Positions 25,007 to 38,175 are shown, numbered from the stretch's first letter. The stretch is DNA of 64,000 nucleotides from an uncultured Actinomycetes bacterium (GCA_937888775.1 CALAQT010000423.1:1-64000), one strand, 5' to 3'. Numbers and translations: made by a program. Notes: generated by a model not told the origin, from the letters alone.

Positions 25007-25450
25007 GTGAGACGCGCGCTCGTCGTCACGAGCCTCGGCTTGGCCATCGGCGCCGCGATCATCGTCGCGCCCACCCTCGCCGGCGCGCGCAGCCAACATT
25101 ACCGCTCAAGCCTGGTGGGACCGGTGCGGGCCCAACTGCTCGGCCGGCTTCATCGACTCGTCCGCTCGATGCCCGCCAAATCCCCTCAGCGCCCGACCGT
25201 CGCCGCCCCGCCCTTGTTGCCCGGCGTGTGCTACGTAGGCGCTACCGCGTGCTCGTTGACTCCGTGCCGGTATTACGTCGCACCCGAGCGCTCGCAGCGC
25301 GTCGCCGCCGAGGCCGCGGAGACCGTCAACCAGCTTCCGCTCCGCCCCCGCGCGTTGGCGATGCGCCCGAATGCGCCGGGAGCATCTCCGAGCGGCTGTC
25401 CCTCGCCGGCCGCGCGGCCGCCGGGTGCGCTCCGGGTCGTCGACCGCTGA
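25007..25450 (+). CDS. Putative secreted Cys-containing protein
   Basis: 147 residues from GTG 25007. An N-terminal hydrophobic signal (LVVTSLGLAIGAAIIVAPTLAG) precedes a basic region and the cluster CYVGATACSLTPCRYYV, whose three Cys suggest a disulfide-bonded or metal-binding motif. The C-terminus is Pro/Ala-rich. It lacks a clear ribosome-binding site. I do not recognise a family with certainty; similar short secreted proteins with a CxxxxxxCSxxPC pattern are, to my recollection, found in Solirubrobacterales. A longer in-frame extension upstream looks non-coding. Confidence 0.5.
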   Translation: MRRALVVTSLGLAIGAAIIVAPTLAGARSQHYRSSLVGPVRAQLLGRLHRLVRSMPAKSPQRPTVAAPPLLPGVCYVGATACSLTPCRYYVAPERSQRVAAEAAETVNQLPLRPRALAMRPNAPGASPSGCPSPAARPPGALRVVDR

Positions 25451-25608
25451 ACCACTCCGCTATCTGATCGCCACACCGATCACGCGGGCCGCGGGGGCCT
25501 TGGCGTCAAATCACACTATGCGGTCAAGATCCCCCAAGGTCACCCCGGTAGCCGGAGGCCCGAACCGGGTAGCAAACCTCAGCAAGCATTCACACAGGAG
25601 AGAAACCG

Positions 25609-25905
25609 ATGGCCAAGACCAAGCGAGACCAGGACCTGTTCCAGCGCCTGCGAGCCCAGGGGTTGCGCAAGCGCACCGCCAAGCTCATCTCCGACATCGG
25701 CGACGGACGCCGTAAGCCCGCCAAGTCGGTGCGACGAACACTCACCGACCTCGGCAAGCTCGTCACCGAGGCCGAAGGTCGCGTCTCCGGCGGTTCCGCC
25801 AAGCGCAAGGCCGCAGCTAAGCAGGCGGCTGCCACACGCAAGCGAAACGCCCAGCGCCGGAGCGCGTCGGCCGAGAAGGCGGCGCGCACCCGCGCCAAGA
25901 AGTAG
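25609..25905 (+). CDS. Small basic histone-like protein
   Basis: 98 residues and strongly basic. The N-terminus (DLFQRLRAQGLRKRTAKLI) looks helical, the middle has a TLTDLGKLVTEAEGRV helix, and the C-terminus is a Lys/Ala/Arg tail (AAAKQAAATRKRNAQRR) like that of bacterial H1-type or HU-tail proteins. Nucleic-acid binding is the likely role, by composition. ATG 25609 follows CAGGAGAG at good spacing. A strong hairpin lies just after the stop, so it is probably monocistronic and well expressed. Confidence 0.75.
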   Translation: MAKTKRDQDLFQRLRAQGLRKRTAKLISDIGDGRRKPAKSVRRTLTDLGKLVTEAEGRVSGGSAKRKAAAKQAAATRKRNAQRRSASAEKAARTRAKK

Positions 25906-25912
25906 GTCACAC

Positions 25913-25943
25913 GCCGCGGCGATCGCATCGCCATCGCCGCGGC
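25913..25943. terminator. Hairpin terminator between the histone-like gene and eno
   Basis: GCCGCGGCGAT and ATCGCCGCGGC are perfect 11-bp arms around a 9-base loop, starting 7 bp after the histone-like stop codon. The convergent enolase gene ends about 100 bp further on. No T-tract. Confidence 0.7.
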
Positions 25944-26045
25944 AGGGGGCCAGCCCGATCGGGATCGAGAACGCGACCCGCGATCAGAACAGCCGAAGCT
26001 CAGCCGAGCAGCGGCCCGCACCCGCCCTCGGAACGACTTACGGGA

Positions 26046-27791
<1,746 letters not shown>

Positions 27792-27798
<7 letters not shown>

Positions 27799-28993
27799 CG
27801 ATCCTGGAGCAGGCCTTCCGCGAGCAGTGGGGACGCGTCCTCGCTGCGCTCATCGGCTTCCTCGGCGACTTCGATCTCGCCGAGGAAGCCGCGCAGGAGG
27901 CCTTTACGATCGCCGCGGAGCGCTGGCCGCGCGACGGAACTCCGACCAACGCCGGTGCCTGGCTGGTGGCGACGGCGCGCAACCGCGCGATCGATCGCAT
28001 CCGCCGCGATCGCACACTGGCCGCCAAGACCCGCCTGCTCGCGATGCCCGAGGCAGCGCAGGACACGATGGACGCGACGACATTTCCAGACGAGCGACTC
28101 GAACTCGTTTTCACCTGCTGTCATCCGGCGCTCGCCACCGACCAGCAGGTCGCCCTCACCCTGCGGACGCTCGGGTGCTTGAGCACCGCTGAGATCGCTC
28201 GCGCATTCCTGGTCGGAGAGCCGACCATGGCCCAGCGGCTGGTGCGGGCAAAGCGGAAGATCAAGGCTGCCGGAATCTCGTTCCGCGTTCCGCCTGACCA
28301 CCTGCTGCCCGATCGGCTGGCCGCCGTGCTGGCGGTCGTCTACTTGATCTTCAACGAGGGCTACGGTGGCCGCGGCGAGCTCGTGGCTGAGGCTCTGCGG
28401 CTGGCGCGGGCGCTCGCCGAGCTGATGCCCGACGAGCCCGAGGTGCACGCCCTGCTGGCGATGCTGCTGCTGGCGATGCTCGCCGCGCCGCGCGGTTTTC
28501 CAACGGCGACCTGGTGCTGCTCGCCGACCAGGATCGCTCGCTCTGGGACGCGGCGCAGATCGCCGAGGGGCGGATCGTGCTCGACCGGGCGCTCGCTCTG
28601 CACGGCGGTGGGGTGGGTGGGGTCTACATCCTTCAGGCGGCGATTGCATCCCTGCATGCCGAGGAGCCGCGCGACTGGTCCCAGATCGCTGCCCTCTACG
28701 GCGAGCTTGCCCGTCTCACCGGGTCGCCGGTCATCGAGCTGAGCAGAGCCGTCGCGGTCGCCGAGGAGCAGGGTCCTGAGGCGGGGCTCGAGATTGTCGA
28801 TCGCCTCGTACTCGAGGACTACCGCTACCTGCATTCGACACGGGGCGAGCTCCTGCGTCGCCTGGGGCGCACAGCAGAGGCTCGTGATGCATTCCATCGT
28901 GCCCTGGCGTTGGTCCACGACGATGCCGAGCGGCGCCTGCTCAAGCGGCGGCTGGCCGAGCTGGGCCCGGCGACCGGCCCCGCCCGGCGATGA
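27792..28993 (+). pseudogene. ECF42-type RNA polymerase sigma factor, frameshifted
   Basis: Sigma-2 ([38 protein letters not shown]) and sigma-4 ([39 protein letters not shown]) are followed by the long helical, TPR-like C-terminal extension of ECF42 factors. At about 28475 the frame moves back one base: before it [13 protein letters not shown], after it [20 protein letters not shown], continuing to LLKRRLAELGPATG. The joined length is about 400 residues, normal for the group. A single missing base in a repetitive CTGCTGCTGG stretch may be a sequencing error. Coupled to the DGPF gene. Confidence 0.85.
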
Positions 28994-28996
28994 GTA

Positions 28997-29190
28997 GGGG
29001 AACGTGTCGGCGCCGTCCTCGACCCGCAGGGCGATGAGACCTACGAGCAGCTGGGGTGTGTTGGCCTGGACACGACCACCGACGAGCTCGTCGCGACGAT
29101 CGACGTAAAGCTCTCCAGCGGCTATTCGGGCAACCTGTGTACGAACGGCAGCCGGGAGTACGTCGCGTTCTGGGTCGACTGGGGTGGAGG
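28997..29190 (+). pseudogene. Fragment of an uncharacterised protein gene
   Basis: An open frame right after the sigma-factor stop reads VGAVLDPQGDETYEQLGCVG, then TTDELVATIDVKLSSGYSG, LCTNGSREYVAFWVDWGGG. This looks like true protein sequence; as far as I recall, similar segments (CVGL..GYSG.LC..GS.EYVAF..DWG) occur in uncharacterised bacterial proteins with beta-rich domains. It has no start and its similarity stops at a perfect hairpin at 29183. I consider it an orphan internal fragment. Confidence 0.45.
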
Positions 29191-29217
29191 CATCTGCTCG
29201 GAGCAGATGCCTCCACC
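29183..29217. repeat. Perfect inverted repeat, 16-bp arms with 3-base spacer
   Basis: GGTGGAGGCATCTGCT and AGCAGATGCCTCCACC flank CGG. The structure sits at the point where the upstream protein fragment loses similarity. It may be a strong terminator or the scar of a template-switch event. The 169 bp from here to the pgm start show no gene. Confidence 0.85.
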
Positions 29218-29386
29218 TCATCCGGTTGGGCCGGCGCTCGGTTCGGGTCGAGCCGGACTCTCGATTACGGATACTGGTGCTGCAGATCCGTTCGCCATGC
29301 CAGTGGCTGCCGTTGCAAGATCTGCGCACGCGGCCGCCGCTTAATGGTGAACTGTGCGCGGAATTGGAACCCGGGAGGAGGACCAC

Positions 29387-31045
29387 ATGAGCGCAGAGGG
29401 CACGCACCCGCGGGCGGGCCAGCTGCCCGAGCCGGGTGATCTGATCGATATCGATCGCCTGATCGCCGCGTATTACGATCAACGGCCGGACGCGTCGGAT
29501 CCGGCGCAGCGTGTCGCGTTCGGGACATCCGGCCACCGCGGGTCGTCGGTGGCGGGCACCTTCACTGAGGCGCACGTTGTCGCGATCAGCGAGGCGGTGT
29601 GTCGTTACCGCGAGGCGCACGGGGTCGATGGCCCGCTGTTCTTGGGGCGCGACACGCACGCGCTGTCGGAGCCGGCATTCCGCACGATCGTCGAGGTGCT
29701 CGCGGCGCACGACGTGGACGTGGTGGTTGACGCCGCCGGTGGCGCCACGCCGACGCCGGTGATCTCGCACGCGATCCTCGGCCACAACCGCGGCGGCGGG
29801 CGCGGTGGCGCGGACGGCATCGTCGTCACGCCGTCGCACAACCCGCCCGAGGATGGTGGCTTCAAGTACAACCCCACGCACGGTGGTCCGGCGGACACCG
29901 ACGTTACGGGCTGGATCGAGCATGAGGCCAACCAGCTGCTCAAGGACGACCTGCGCGGGGTGCCGCGGCTGGCGTTCGAGTCCGCTGACGTTCACCCTCG
30001 CGACTACATGTCGGCCTACGTCGAGGATCTCCCAGCGGTAATCGATATTGACGCGATCCGCGGGTCCGGGCTGCGGTTGGGGGTCGACCCGCTTGGTGGC
30101 GCCTCGCTGGCGTACTGGTTTGCGATCGCCGAGCGCCACGCCATCGACCTCACGGTCGTCTCCGACGCCCTCGATCCGACGTTCAGCTTCGTGCCGCTGG
30201 ACTGGGACGGCAAGACGCGCATGGACTGCTCCTCGCCGTGGGCGATGGCCCGACTGCGCGACATGGCTGGGGATTTCGACGTCGCCTTTGCCAACGACCC
30301 GGACGCTGACCGCCACGGCATCGTCACGCCGGGCGCCGGGCTGATGAACCCCAACCACGTCTTGGCCGCCTGCGTCTCCTACCTCTTCGGAGGTCACCGT
30401 GAATGGGGGGACGGCGTCGGTGTCGGCAAGACGCTCGTCAGCTCGAGCGTGATCGACCGGGTCGCCGATGACCTCGGCCGGCGGCTCGAGGAGGTGCCGG
30501 TTGGGTTCAAGTGGTTCGTGCCCGGCCTGCTCGAGGGGACGCTCGGCTTCGGCGGGGAGGAGAGCGCGGGCGCCTCTTTCCTGCGCCGCGACGGGACCGT
30601 CTGGACCACCGACAAGGATGGGCTGATCCCTTGCCTGCTGGCCGCGGAGATGAAGGCGACGACCGGGCGTGACCCGGGGGAGATCTACGATGGTCTGGCG
30701 TCGCGCTTCGGCCGGGCGGCTTATAAGCGCATCGACGTCGCCGCCTCGCCGGCCGAGAAGGACGTGCTCAGGAAGCTCTCGCCCGAGCAGGTGCCGAGCT
30801 CGGAGCTGGCGGGAGATCCGATCACCGATGTCCTGACGACTGCGCCCGCCAACGGGGCGCCGATCGGCGGGCTGAAGGTCGTCACGGCACGCGGCTGGTT
30901 CGCGGCGCGGCCTTCCGGTACGGAGGACGTCTACAAGGTCTACGCCGAGTCGCTGGAGGGCGAGGAGCACCTTCAGCGGATCCTGGCCGAGGCGCAGAAG
31001 ATCGTGTCGGGCGCCCTGTCGACCGCGGGAGCGGGTGCGCGATGA
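29387..31045 (+). CDS. pgm: Phosphoglucomutase (alpha-D-glucose-1,6-bisphosphate-dependent)
   Basis: 552 residues, matching the E. coli Pgm length. Phosphohexomutase motifs: FGTSGHRG, the phosphoserine loop TPSHNPPEDGG (Ser150), the metal loop NDPDADRHGI, substrate loop GGEESAGASF and C-terminal phosphate-binding ARPSGTEDVYK. Interconverts glucose-1-P and glucose-6-P for glycogen or cell-wall sugars. ATG 29387 has GGGAGGAGG upstream. Its stop overlaps the ATG of a glgC stump, so the ancestral operon was probably pgm-glgC. Confidence 0.97.
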   Translation: MSAEGTHPRAGQLPEPGDLIDIDRLIAAYYDQRPDASDPAQRVAFGTSGHRGSSVAGTFTEAHVVAISEAVCRYREAHGVDGPLFLGRDTHALSEPAFRTIVEVLAAHDVDVVVDAAGGATPTPVISHAILGHNRGGGRGGADGIVVTPSHNPPEDGGFKYNPTHGGPADTDVTGWIEHEANQLLKDDLRGVPRLAFESADVHPRDYMSAYVEDLPAVIDIDAIRGSGLRLGVDPLGGASLAYWFAIAERHAIDLTVVSDALDPTFSFVPLDWDGKTRMDCSSPWAMARLRDMAGDFDVAFANDPDADRHGIVTPGAGLMNPNHVLAACVSYLFGGHREWGDGVGVGKTLVSSSVIDRVADDLGRRLEEVPVGFKWFVPGLLEGTLGFGGEESAGASFLRRDGTVWTTDKDGLIPCLLAAEMKATTGRDPGEIYDGLASRFGRAAYKRIDVAASPAEKDVLRKLSPEQVPSSELAGDPITDVLTTAPANGAPIGGLKVVTARGWFAARPSGTEDVYKVYAESLEGEEHLQRILAEAQKIVSGALSTAGAGAR

Positions 31046-31157
31046 GCGTCGGCGACCAGGCCAGGGTGTTCGCGATCGCTTGCCCGGCGGCGAGGGCAAG
31101 CGGCTTGCGCCGCTGACGCTGGACCGCGCGAAGCCGGCGGTGCCGTTCGGCGGCAAC
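31042..31157 (+). pseudogene. glgC: glgC (glucose-1-phosphate adenylyltransferase) 5' stump
   Basis: ATG 31042 overlaps the pgm stop. MSVGDQARVFAI is followed, after a one-base shift, by GGEGKRLAPLTLDRAKPAVP and FGGN, the unmistakable N-terminal nucleotide-binding motif of GlgC. Similarity stops abruptly at 31157, where sequence from a dehalogenase gene on the opposite strand begins. About 90 percent of the gene is missing. ADP-glucose synthesis must therefore be encoded elsewhere, if present. Confidence 0.75.
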
Positions 31158-31940
31158 ACCTCGAGCACGTCGCCGTACAGGAACTCCAGCGCGCCGCGTG
31201 CGCCCCATAGAACGAGAACGGGGCAGTCGATGAGCCGTCCGCGGTCGGCCTCGTCATGCTCGCGGTCGATGCTCGCCCCGGCGGTAGTCCTCGCAGATGG
31301 CCTGCACCGCGCCGGGGTCGTCCAGCTGGCTTCGGTACGCGGCCATCACCGGCTCCGGATGACGACCAGGTTCACGGCCGAGCCCGATGGCGCGCAAGTG
31401 GTACTCGAAGTAGGCATCAGGATCCCCGGCGATCAGCCACTCGGGGAGCGGAGCCGGCTGGGCGAGGAACCCCCAGTGCCAGTAGACGAGCGACAGGCGG
31501 CCATCGGCGCGCCCCCACACCTCTGCGGTGGGGACGATGTCGAGCACCGCCAGCGCGCTCACACGATCTGGATGGTCAAGCGCCATGCGGTAGGCGACGC
31601 GGCCCCCGCGATCGTGCCCGGCCACCGCAAACCGCCGGTGGCCAAGCGAAGCCATCGCCGGCACCTGATCGCGTGCAAGAGCGCGCTTGGAATGAGGGGC
31701 GTGGTCGCTCGCCGGAGTGGGTCGCAGCGAAGCCCCGTAGCCGGAGAGATCCGTGACCACAACCGTAAAGCGCTCGGCGAGCAGCGGTGCCGCGGCGTGC
31801 CACATCAGATGGGTCTGCGGGTAACCATGTAAGAGCAGCAACGGCGGCCCGCTGCCCGCCACCCGCGCGTGGATCGTTCCGCGGCCGGTATCGAGCTCGC
31901 GTTCGGTGAAGCCCTCAAACACCTGACGCACCCTACCCAT
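31158..31940 (-). pseudogene. Haloacetate-dehalogenase-like alpha/beta hydrolase, truncated and frameshifted
   Basis: ATG 31940. LLLLHGYPQTHLMWH, the nucleophile motif GHDRGGRVAYRMALDHPDRV and WHWGFLAQPAPLPEWL are typical of the fluoroacetate-dehalogenase-like group. The open frame ends at 31254, but homology continues in another frame as SIDREHDEADRGRLI, then PVLVLWGARGALEFLYGDVL, until 31158, where it meets the glgC stump head-on. The C-terminal segment with the catalytic His is lost, so the protein should be inactive even if the frameshift were corrected. Confidence 0.75.
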
Positions 31941-32208
31941 CGGTCTCAGTCCCGTGGTCTTGTCCTGATCGCCTGACGGGCTCAGAAAGCCAAGCGCCCA
32001 ACGCGCCGACAGGGACCGACGGCGTCCCCGCGAGTCGTCGAGGGATCAGGGACGGGCGTCTCTGGGGCACCTCGACCGCGCGAGCATCGACGACGACGGT
32101 TCGTTCGCAGAGGTCTCCGCGGACCGCGGGTCAAGCGGCGAGTACGGTAGATGGATCGACGATGGATCACGCAAACCGCGACGGACTGCCCGTCAGCTCG
32201 CCAGGGCG
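31941..32208. other. Intergenic stretch with no recognisable gene
   Basis: Between the broken dehalogenase start and the hypothetical gene at 32209. Only short Arg/Ser-rich open frames are present on either strand. No hairpin or tRNA-like structure stands out. The direct repeat GATGGATCGACGATGGATCA-like motif near 32150 is minor. Confidence 0.4.
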
Positions 32209-32697
32209 GTGGACGACGGCCGTAGCGTCGGCGACGCCTTGCAGCATCTTGACGGCCACGGATCAGAGCCAGGAGCGCAGGGGGTGGCCGAAGCGCTCGC
32301 GCGGTTTCTGGTGGCGCGCTGCGATTCCCACCACGCGGGCTGGCGCGTCGTGCGCCAGGTTGTGGTCGACTCGGCGGCCGACGCGCCGTGGGAGAAATGC
32401 GCGCGGCGAGCTGTGCCGCTGGTGGCCGATGACCTGATGAACCTCGCGGGCGACCGGGGGCGCACGCCGCTGGCGCGCGCTCAACACATCGCCGCCCAGC
32501 GCCGCGCCGAACAGATTGCCGCTCACGTCGATCAGACCGCCCTACTGGCTGACTTGGGGCTTGAGCAGTCAGCCGCGACTCCCGAACGCTGGCGGGTCGC
32601 CCTCAGTAGCGCGGTTGACGCCCGCTCCCGCGAGCAGGTCGCCCGAGCGGTTGATCGCTCCCTGCGCGAGCCGGCTTCCGCTATGGAAACTCGATGA
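32209..32697 (+). CDS. Hypothetical protein, Ala-rich and helical
   Basis: 162 residues from GTG 32209. Composition is Ala/Arg/Asp-rich with a helical middle part (RTPLARAQHIAAQRRAEQIA, then HVDQTALLADLGLEQ). I do not recognise a family. No good ribosome-binding site is seen, and the GC pattern at third positions is only moderately coding-like by eye. It ends 23 bp before the end of a convergent coiled-coil gene. It may be a non-coding open frame. Confidence 0.35.
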   Translation: MDDGRSVGDALQHLDGHGSEPGAQGVAEALARFLVARCDSHHAGWRVVRQVVVDSAADAPWEKCARRAVPLVADDLMNLAGDRGRTPLARAQHIAAQRRAEQIAAHVDQTALLADLGLEQSAATPERWRVALSSAVDARSREQVARAVDRSLREPASAMETR

Positions 32698-32720
32698 TCC
32701 GAAGACTGCGGTGGCTCGTG

Positions 32721-33026
32721 TCAGTCATCAGAATCGTCGCCGCTGCGGCGACGCTCATGACGCGCCGCGTCGACCAGTCGGTCGACTTCACGGTGGCGGC
32801 GCTCGACGTAGGAGCGTAGGTCCCGCTCCGCTTGCGCTCGCAGAGCGCGAACCTCCTCCGCGGCGTCGAGCCGCGCCTGGTCAAGGATTGCGGCCGCTTG
32901 CAGCCGGGCACCCTCCAGGGTCGCCTCCGCCTCCAAGCGTGTGCTCTGGACCAGCCGGGTCATAGCCGCGCCGGACCAGTCGAAAGTGGCGCTGTACCAC
33001 GTAGACCGAACGCGTCTCGCCCTCAC
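32721..33026 (-). CDS. Small coiled-coil protein
   Basis: 101 residues from GTG 33026, or 80 from ATG 32963. From TRLVQSTRLEAEATLEGARL onward the sequence is one long charged helix (AILDQARLDAAEEVRALRAQ, ERDLRSYVERRHREVDRLV), like DivIVA-type or V/F-ATPase stalk coiled coils, and ends in an acidic tail. It lies 86 bp downstream of the ppdK end on the same strand and could be part of that transcript. Function unknown. Confidence 0.5.
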   Translation of the reverse strand: MRARRVRSTWYSATFDWSGAAMTRLVQSTRLEAEATLEGARLQAAAILDQARLDAAEEVRALRAQAERDLRSYVERRHREVDRLVDAARHERRRSGDDSDD

Positions 33027-33111
33027 CGGTAGTGGCCATAGGCTTCTGCGTTCGCCGATTTCCGCCGGACTCCTCCGGCTCGCAAAGGCCGACTAGCTCT
33101 GGCGGCGGGCG

Positions 33112-35769
<2,658 letters not shown>

Positions 35770-35832
35770 CACGCATCTCTCTCGTTTGCGTCCACGGCGG
35801 GAATCGATCCTAGCCCTAGCTGTTTCCCAACG

Positions 35833-36861
35833 TCAGGCGGACGCTGCGGCGAGCGCGCGAGGTGACAGGCCCATCGCCTCGGCGACCAGCTCGTAGGAGC
35901 GTCGCCGCGCCTGATGGTCGTAGGTGATCGTGACGACGATCACCTCGTCGGCCTGGTACTGGGAAGCCAGCTCCTCGATCTCGGCCCGCACTTTCTCCGG
36001 TGAGCCGATGATCGCGCGACGGCCGGGTATGCCGCCGATGAGCGGCTTGCCCTCGGCGGCCAGGAAGGCGAGCGCCTTCTCCGGGGCTGGCACCGGGATC
36101 AGTTGGCCGCGTCGCAGCAGCGTCATCGTCATTCGGCTGCTGGCCGCCAGACGCTGGGCCTCCTCATCGGTGGCTGCGCACAGGACCCAGGCCGCGACCG
36201 CCGTCTGGGGCGCCTGCAGGTCTCGCAGAGGGGTGAACCGCTGGCGGTAGAGCGCGGCGATCTCGCTGCCGCCCGGGTTGATGAAGTCCGCGAACGCGTA
36301 GCGCAGACCCAGCTCCCCGGCCCAGATCGCGCTCTGCGGTGAGGACCCCAGCAGCCATGCAACCGGCAGTTCGGGCCGCCCGGGAAGCCCGGCGGCGAGA
36401 TGGCGGAAGGGGTGATCGGCTGGCAGGTTGTCCTCGAGGTAGGCCAGCAGCTCGCCGAGCTGGTGCGGGAAATCGTCCGGCGCGGCCTGGCGCCGGTCGC
36501 GCTGCAGCGCGAACGTGGTGAGCGTATCGGTGCCGGCGGCTCGCCCGATCCCGAGGTCGATCCGCCCGGGATACAGGGCAGCCAGGATCGTGAATGACTC
36601 GGCGACCTTGAGTGGGCTGTAGTGCGGAAGCATCACGCCGCCGCTGCCGACCCGGATCGACTCGGTGGCCGATGCGATCGGACCGATCAGGACCTCCGGG
36701 CTGGGCCCGGCCAGCATCGCGCCGCCGTGGTGCTCGGCGACCCAGTAACGGTGGTAGCCGAGCTCGTCGGCCAGTCTTGCCAGGTCGATCGTGTTGCGCA
36801 GCGCGTCGGCGCCGGTCAGGCCCTCGGGGATCGGCGATTGATCGAGAACGGAAAGGCGCAT
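35833..36861 (-). CDS. LLM-class flavin-dependent oxidoreductase (MsnO8-like)
   Basis: 342 residues. MRLSVLDQSPIPEG at the start, GYHRYWVAEHHGG and SGGVMLPHYSPLKVAESF are typical of the luciferase-like monooxygenase group with MsnO8-type numbering, as are PVAWLLGSSPQSAIWAGELG and the closing ITYDHQARRRSYELVAEAMG. It uses FMN or F420; the substrate is unknown. ATG 36861. Separate from ppdK by about 60 bp on the same strand, and divergent from the HipA-like gene. Confidence 0.93.
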   Translation of the reverse strand: MRLSVLDQSPIPEGLTGADALRNTIDLARLADELGYHRYWVAEHHGGAMLAGPSPEVLIGPIASATESIRVGSGGVMLPHYSPLKVAESFTILAALYPGRIDLGIGRAAGTDTLTTFALQRDRRQAAPDDFPHQLGELLAYLEDNLPADHPFRHLAAGLPGRPELPVAWLLGSSPQSAIWAGELGLRYAFADFINPGGSEIAALYRQRFTPLRDLQAPQTAVAAWVLCAATDEEAQRLAASSRMTMTLLRRGQLIPVPAPEKALAFLAAEGKPLIGGIPGRRAIIGSPEKVRAEIEELASQYQADEVIVVTITYDHQARRRSYELVAEAMGLSPRALAAASA

Positions 36862-36949
36862 GGGATTGATGTTAGGAAGGTCTCGCGCTCGCCCCGGCCT
36901 GGCGTCGCTCCAAGCTGCGCGCCGGGCCCGACGGCGATACGGTCACGCG

Positions 36950-37711
36950 ATGCCGATCGCCACCTCGCTACGCGCCGTCGTCGCGACCCGCTATGTGACC
37001 GCACTGCGAGAGGGAGGATCACTGCCGGGCCTGGTCGAGGCCGACGACGACGGTCTCTACGTGACCAAGTTCCGCGGCGCGGGCCAGGGACTGCACGCGC
37101 TCGTGGCGGAGGTGATCGTCGGCGAGCTGGTCCGCCGCGCTGGGCCGCTGGTCCCTGAGCTGGTCACCGTGCAGATCGATCCGCGGTTGGGGGCGGCGGA
37201 GCCCGATCCGGAGATCCAGGAGCTGATCACCGCCAGCCCGGGCTCCAACCTCGGCGTGGACTTCCTGCCCGGCGCGCTGCCCTACACGCCCGCCGGCGCG
37301 TGGACGCCCGACCCGGAGCTGGCGGCCGAGGTCGTGTGGCTCGATGCGCTGACCACCAACGTCGACCGCAGCGCCAGAAATCCCAACCTGCTGCTGTGGC
37401 ACGACCGCCTTTGGCTGATCGATCACGGCGCCGCGCTCTACCTCCAGCACGCGGGCCTGGATCCTGCCGCCCAGGCGCAGCGGCCCTTCCCGCTGATCGC
37501 CGAGCACGTCCTGCTCCCGTTCGCGGGTTCGATCCTGGAAGCCGACGAGCGGCTGCGAGCGCGGGTGGACGAGCAGTCGATCGAGGCCGTCGTCGGCCTG
37601 GTGCCGGTTGACTGGTTCGTCGGCGATCCGCCGGAGACCTACGTCGAGTATCTGACGCGCCGGCTCGCCAGCCAGGCGTTTGCCCAAGAGGCCGAGCGTG
37701 CTCGGCGCTGA
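36950..37711 (+). CDS. HipA-like kinase-fold protein (HipA_2 type)
   Basis: 253 residues. KFRGAGQGLHALVAEVIVGEL followed by PELV, GSNLGVDFLPGA, WLDALTTNVDRSARNPNLLL and LWLIDHGAAL match the single-domain HipA-like family, in which D-x-x-x-x-N/D and the later Asp-His resemble kinase catalytic and Mg-binding motifs (here NVDRSARNPN and IDHG). Full HipA toxins phosphorylate GltX; the target of this family is unknown. ATG 36950. The downstream DUF3037 gene overlaps it by 14 bp, a pairing seen in other bacteria. Confidence 0.82.
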   Translation: MPIATSLRAVVATRYVTALREGGSLPGLVEADDDGLYVTKFRGAGQGLHALVAEVIVGELVRRAGPLVPELVTVQIDPRLGAAEPDPEIQELITASPGSNLGVDFLPGALPYTPAGAWTPDPELAAEVVWLDALTTNVDRSARNPNLLLWHDRLWLIDHGAALYLQHAGLDPAAQAQRPFPLIAEHVLLPFAGSILEADERLRARVDEQSIEAVVGLVPVDWFVGDPPETYVEYLTRRLASQAFAQEAERARR

Positions 37712-38093
37712 CCCGTTCGCCTATGCGATCGTCCGCCTGGTTCCGCGCGTCGAGCGCGGCGAGCGCTTCAACGTGGGGGTCGTGCTCTACTGCCGTCAGC
37801 GCGACTTCCTCGCCGCCCGCGTGGCACTGGACGAGGCCCGTCTGGCCACGCTGGCGCCCGAGGTGAGCCCAGCCGACGTTCGAGCGCATCTGGCGGCGCT
37901 GATGCGAGTGGCGCAGGGCGACGCCGGCGCCGGCCCGATCGCGACGCTGCCGAAGTCCGAGCGCTTCGGCTGGCTCGCAGCCCCGTCGAGCACGATCATC
38001 CAGGCCTCCGAGGTCCATACCGGCCTGTGCGATGACCCGGCCGAGACGCTCGACGAGCTCTTCGCGCGACTGGTGGCACCGGTCGGGAACTGA
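37698..38093 (+). CDS. DUF3037 protein, partner of the HipA-like gene
   Basis: 131 residues from GTG 37698. The start FAYAIVRLVPRVERGERFNVGVVLYCR is the hallmark of DUF3037, followed by ARLATLAPEVSP and RFGWLAAPSSTIIQASEVHTGL. Its role is unknown. It overlaps the HipA-like gene and the two are commonly adjacent, so a joint function, for example regulator or substrate of the kinase, is a reasonable guess. A TTG at 37680 is also in frame. Confidence 0.85.
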   Translation: MLGADPFAYAIVRLVPRVERGERFNVGVVLYCRQRDFLAARVALDEARLATLAPEVSPADVRAHLAALMRVAQGDAGAGPIATLPKSERFGWLAAPSSTIIQASEVHTGLCDDPAETLDELFARLVAPVGN

Positions 38094-38175
38094 TCGGACG
38101 GCGCGATCCGGTTCTGATCTGCCAGCAGTCAAAGCGGCCCACGCGGCCGTCAGCGGCAACCACAGAGACGAGCGG

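Noticed and set aside
29183..29217. Perfect inverted repeat as the end of an insertion sequence
   Set aside because: No transposase fragment or second terminal repeat is visible nearby.
28361..31168. Very long open frame (over 900 codons) on the minus strand opposite the sigma factor and pgm
   Set aside because: It is antisense to two well-supported genes, has low-complexity Arg/Gly/Val-rich composition and no domain motifs; it is a by-product of high GC content.
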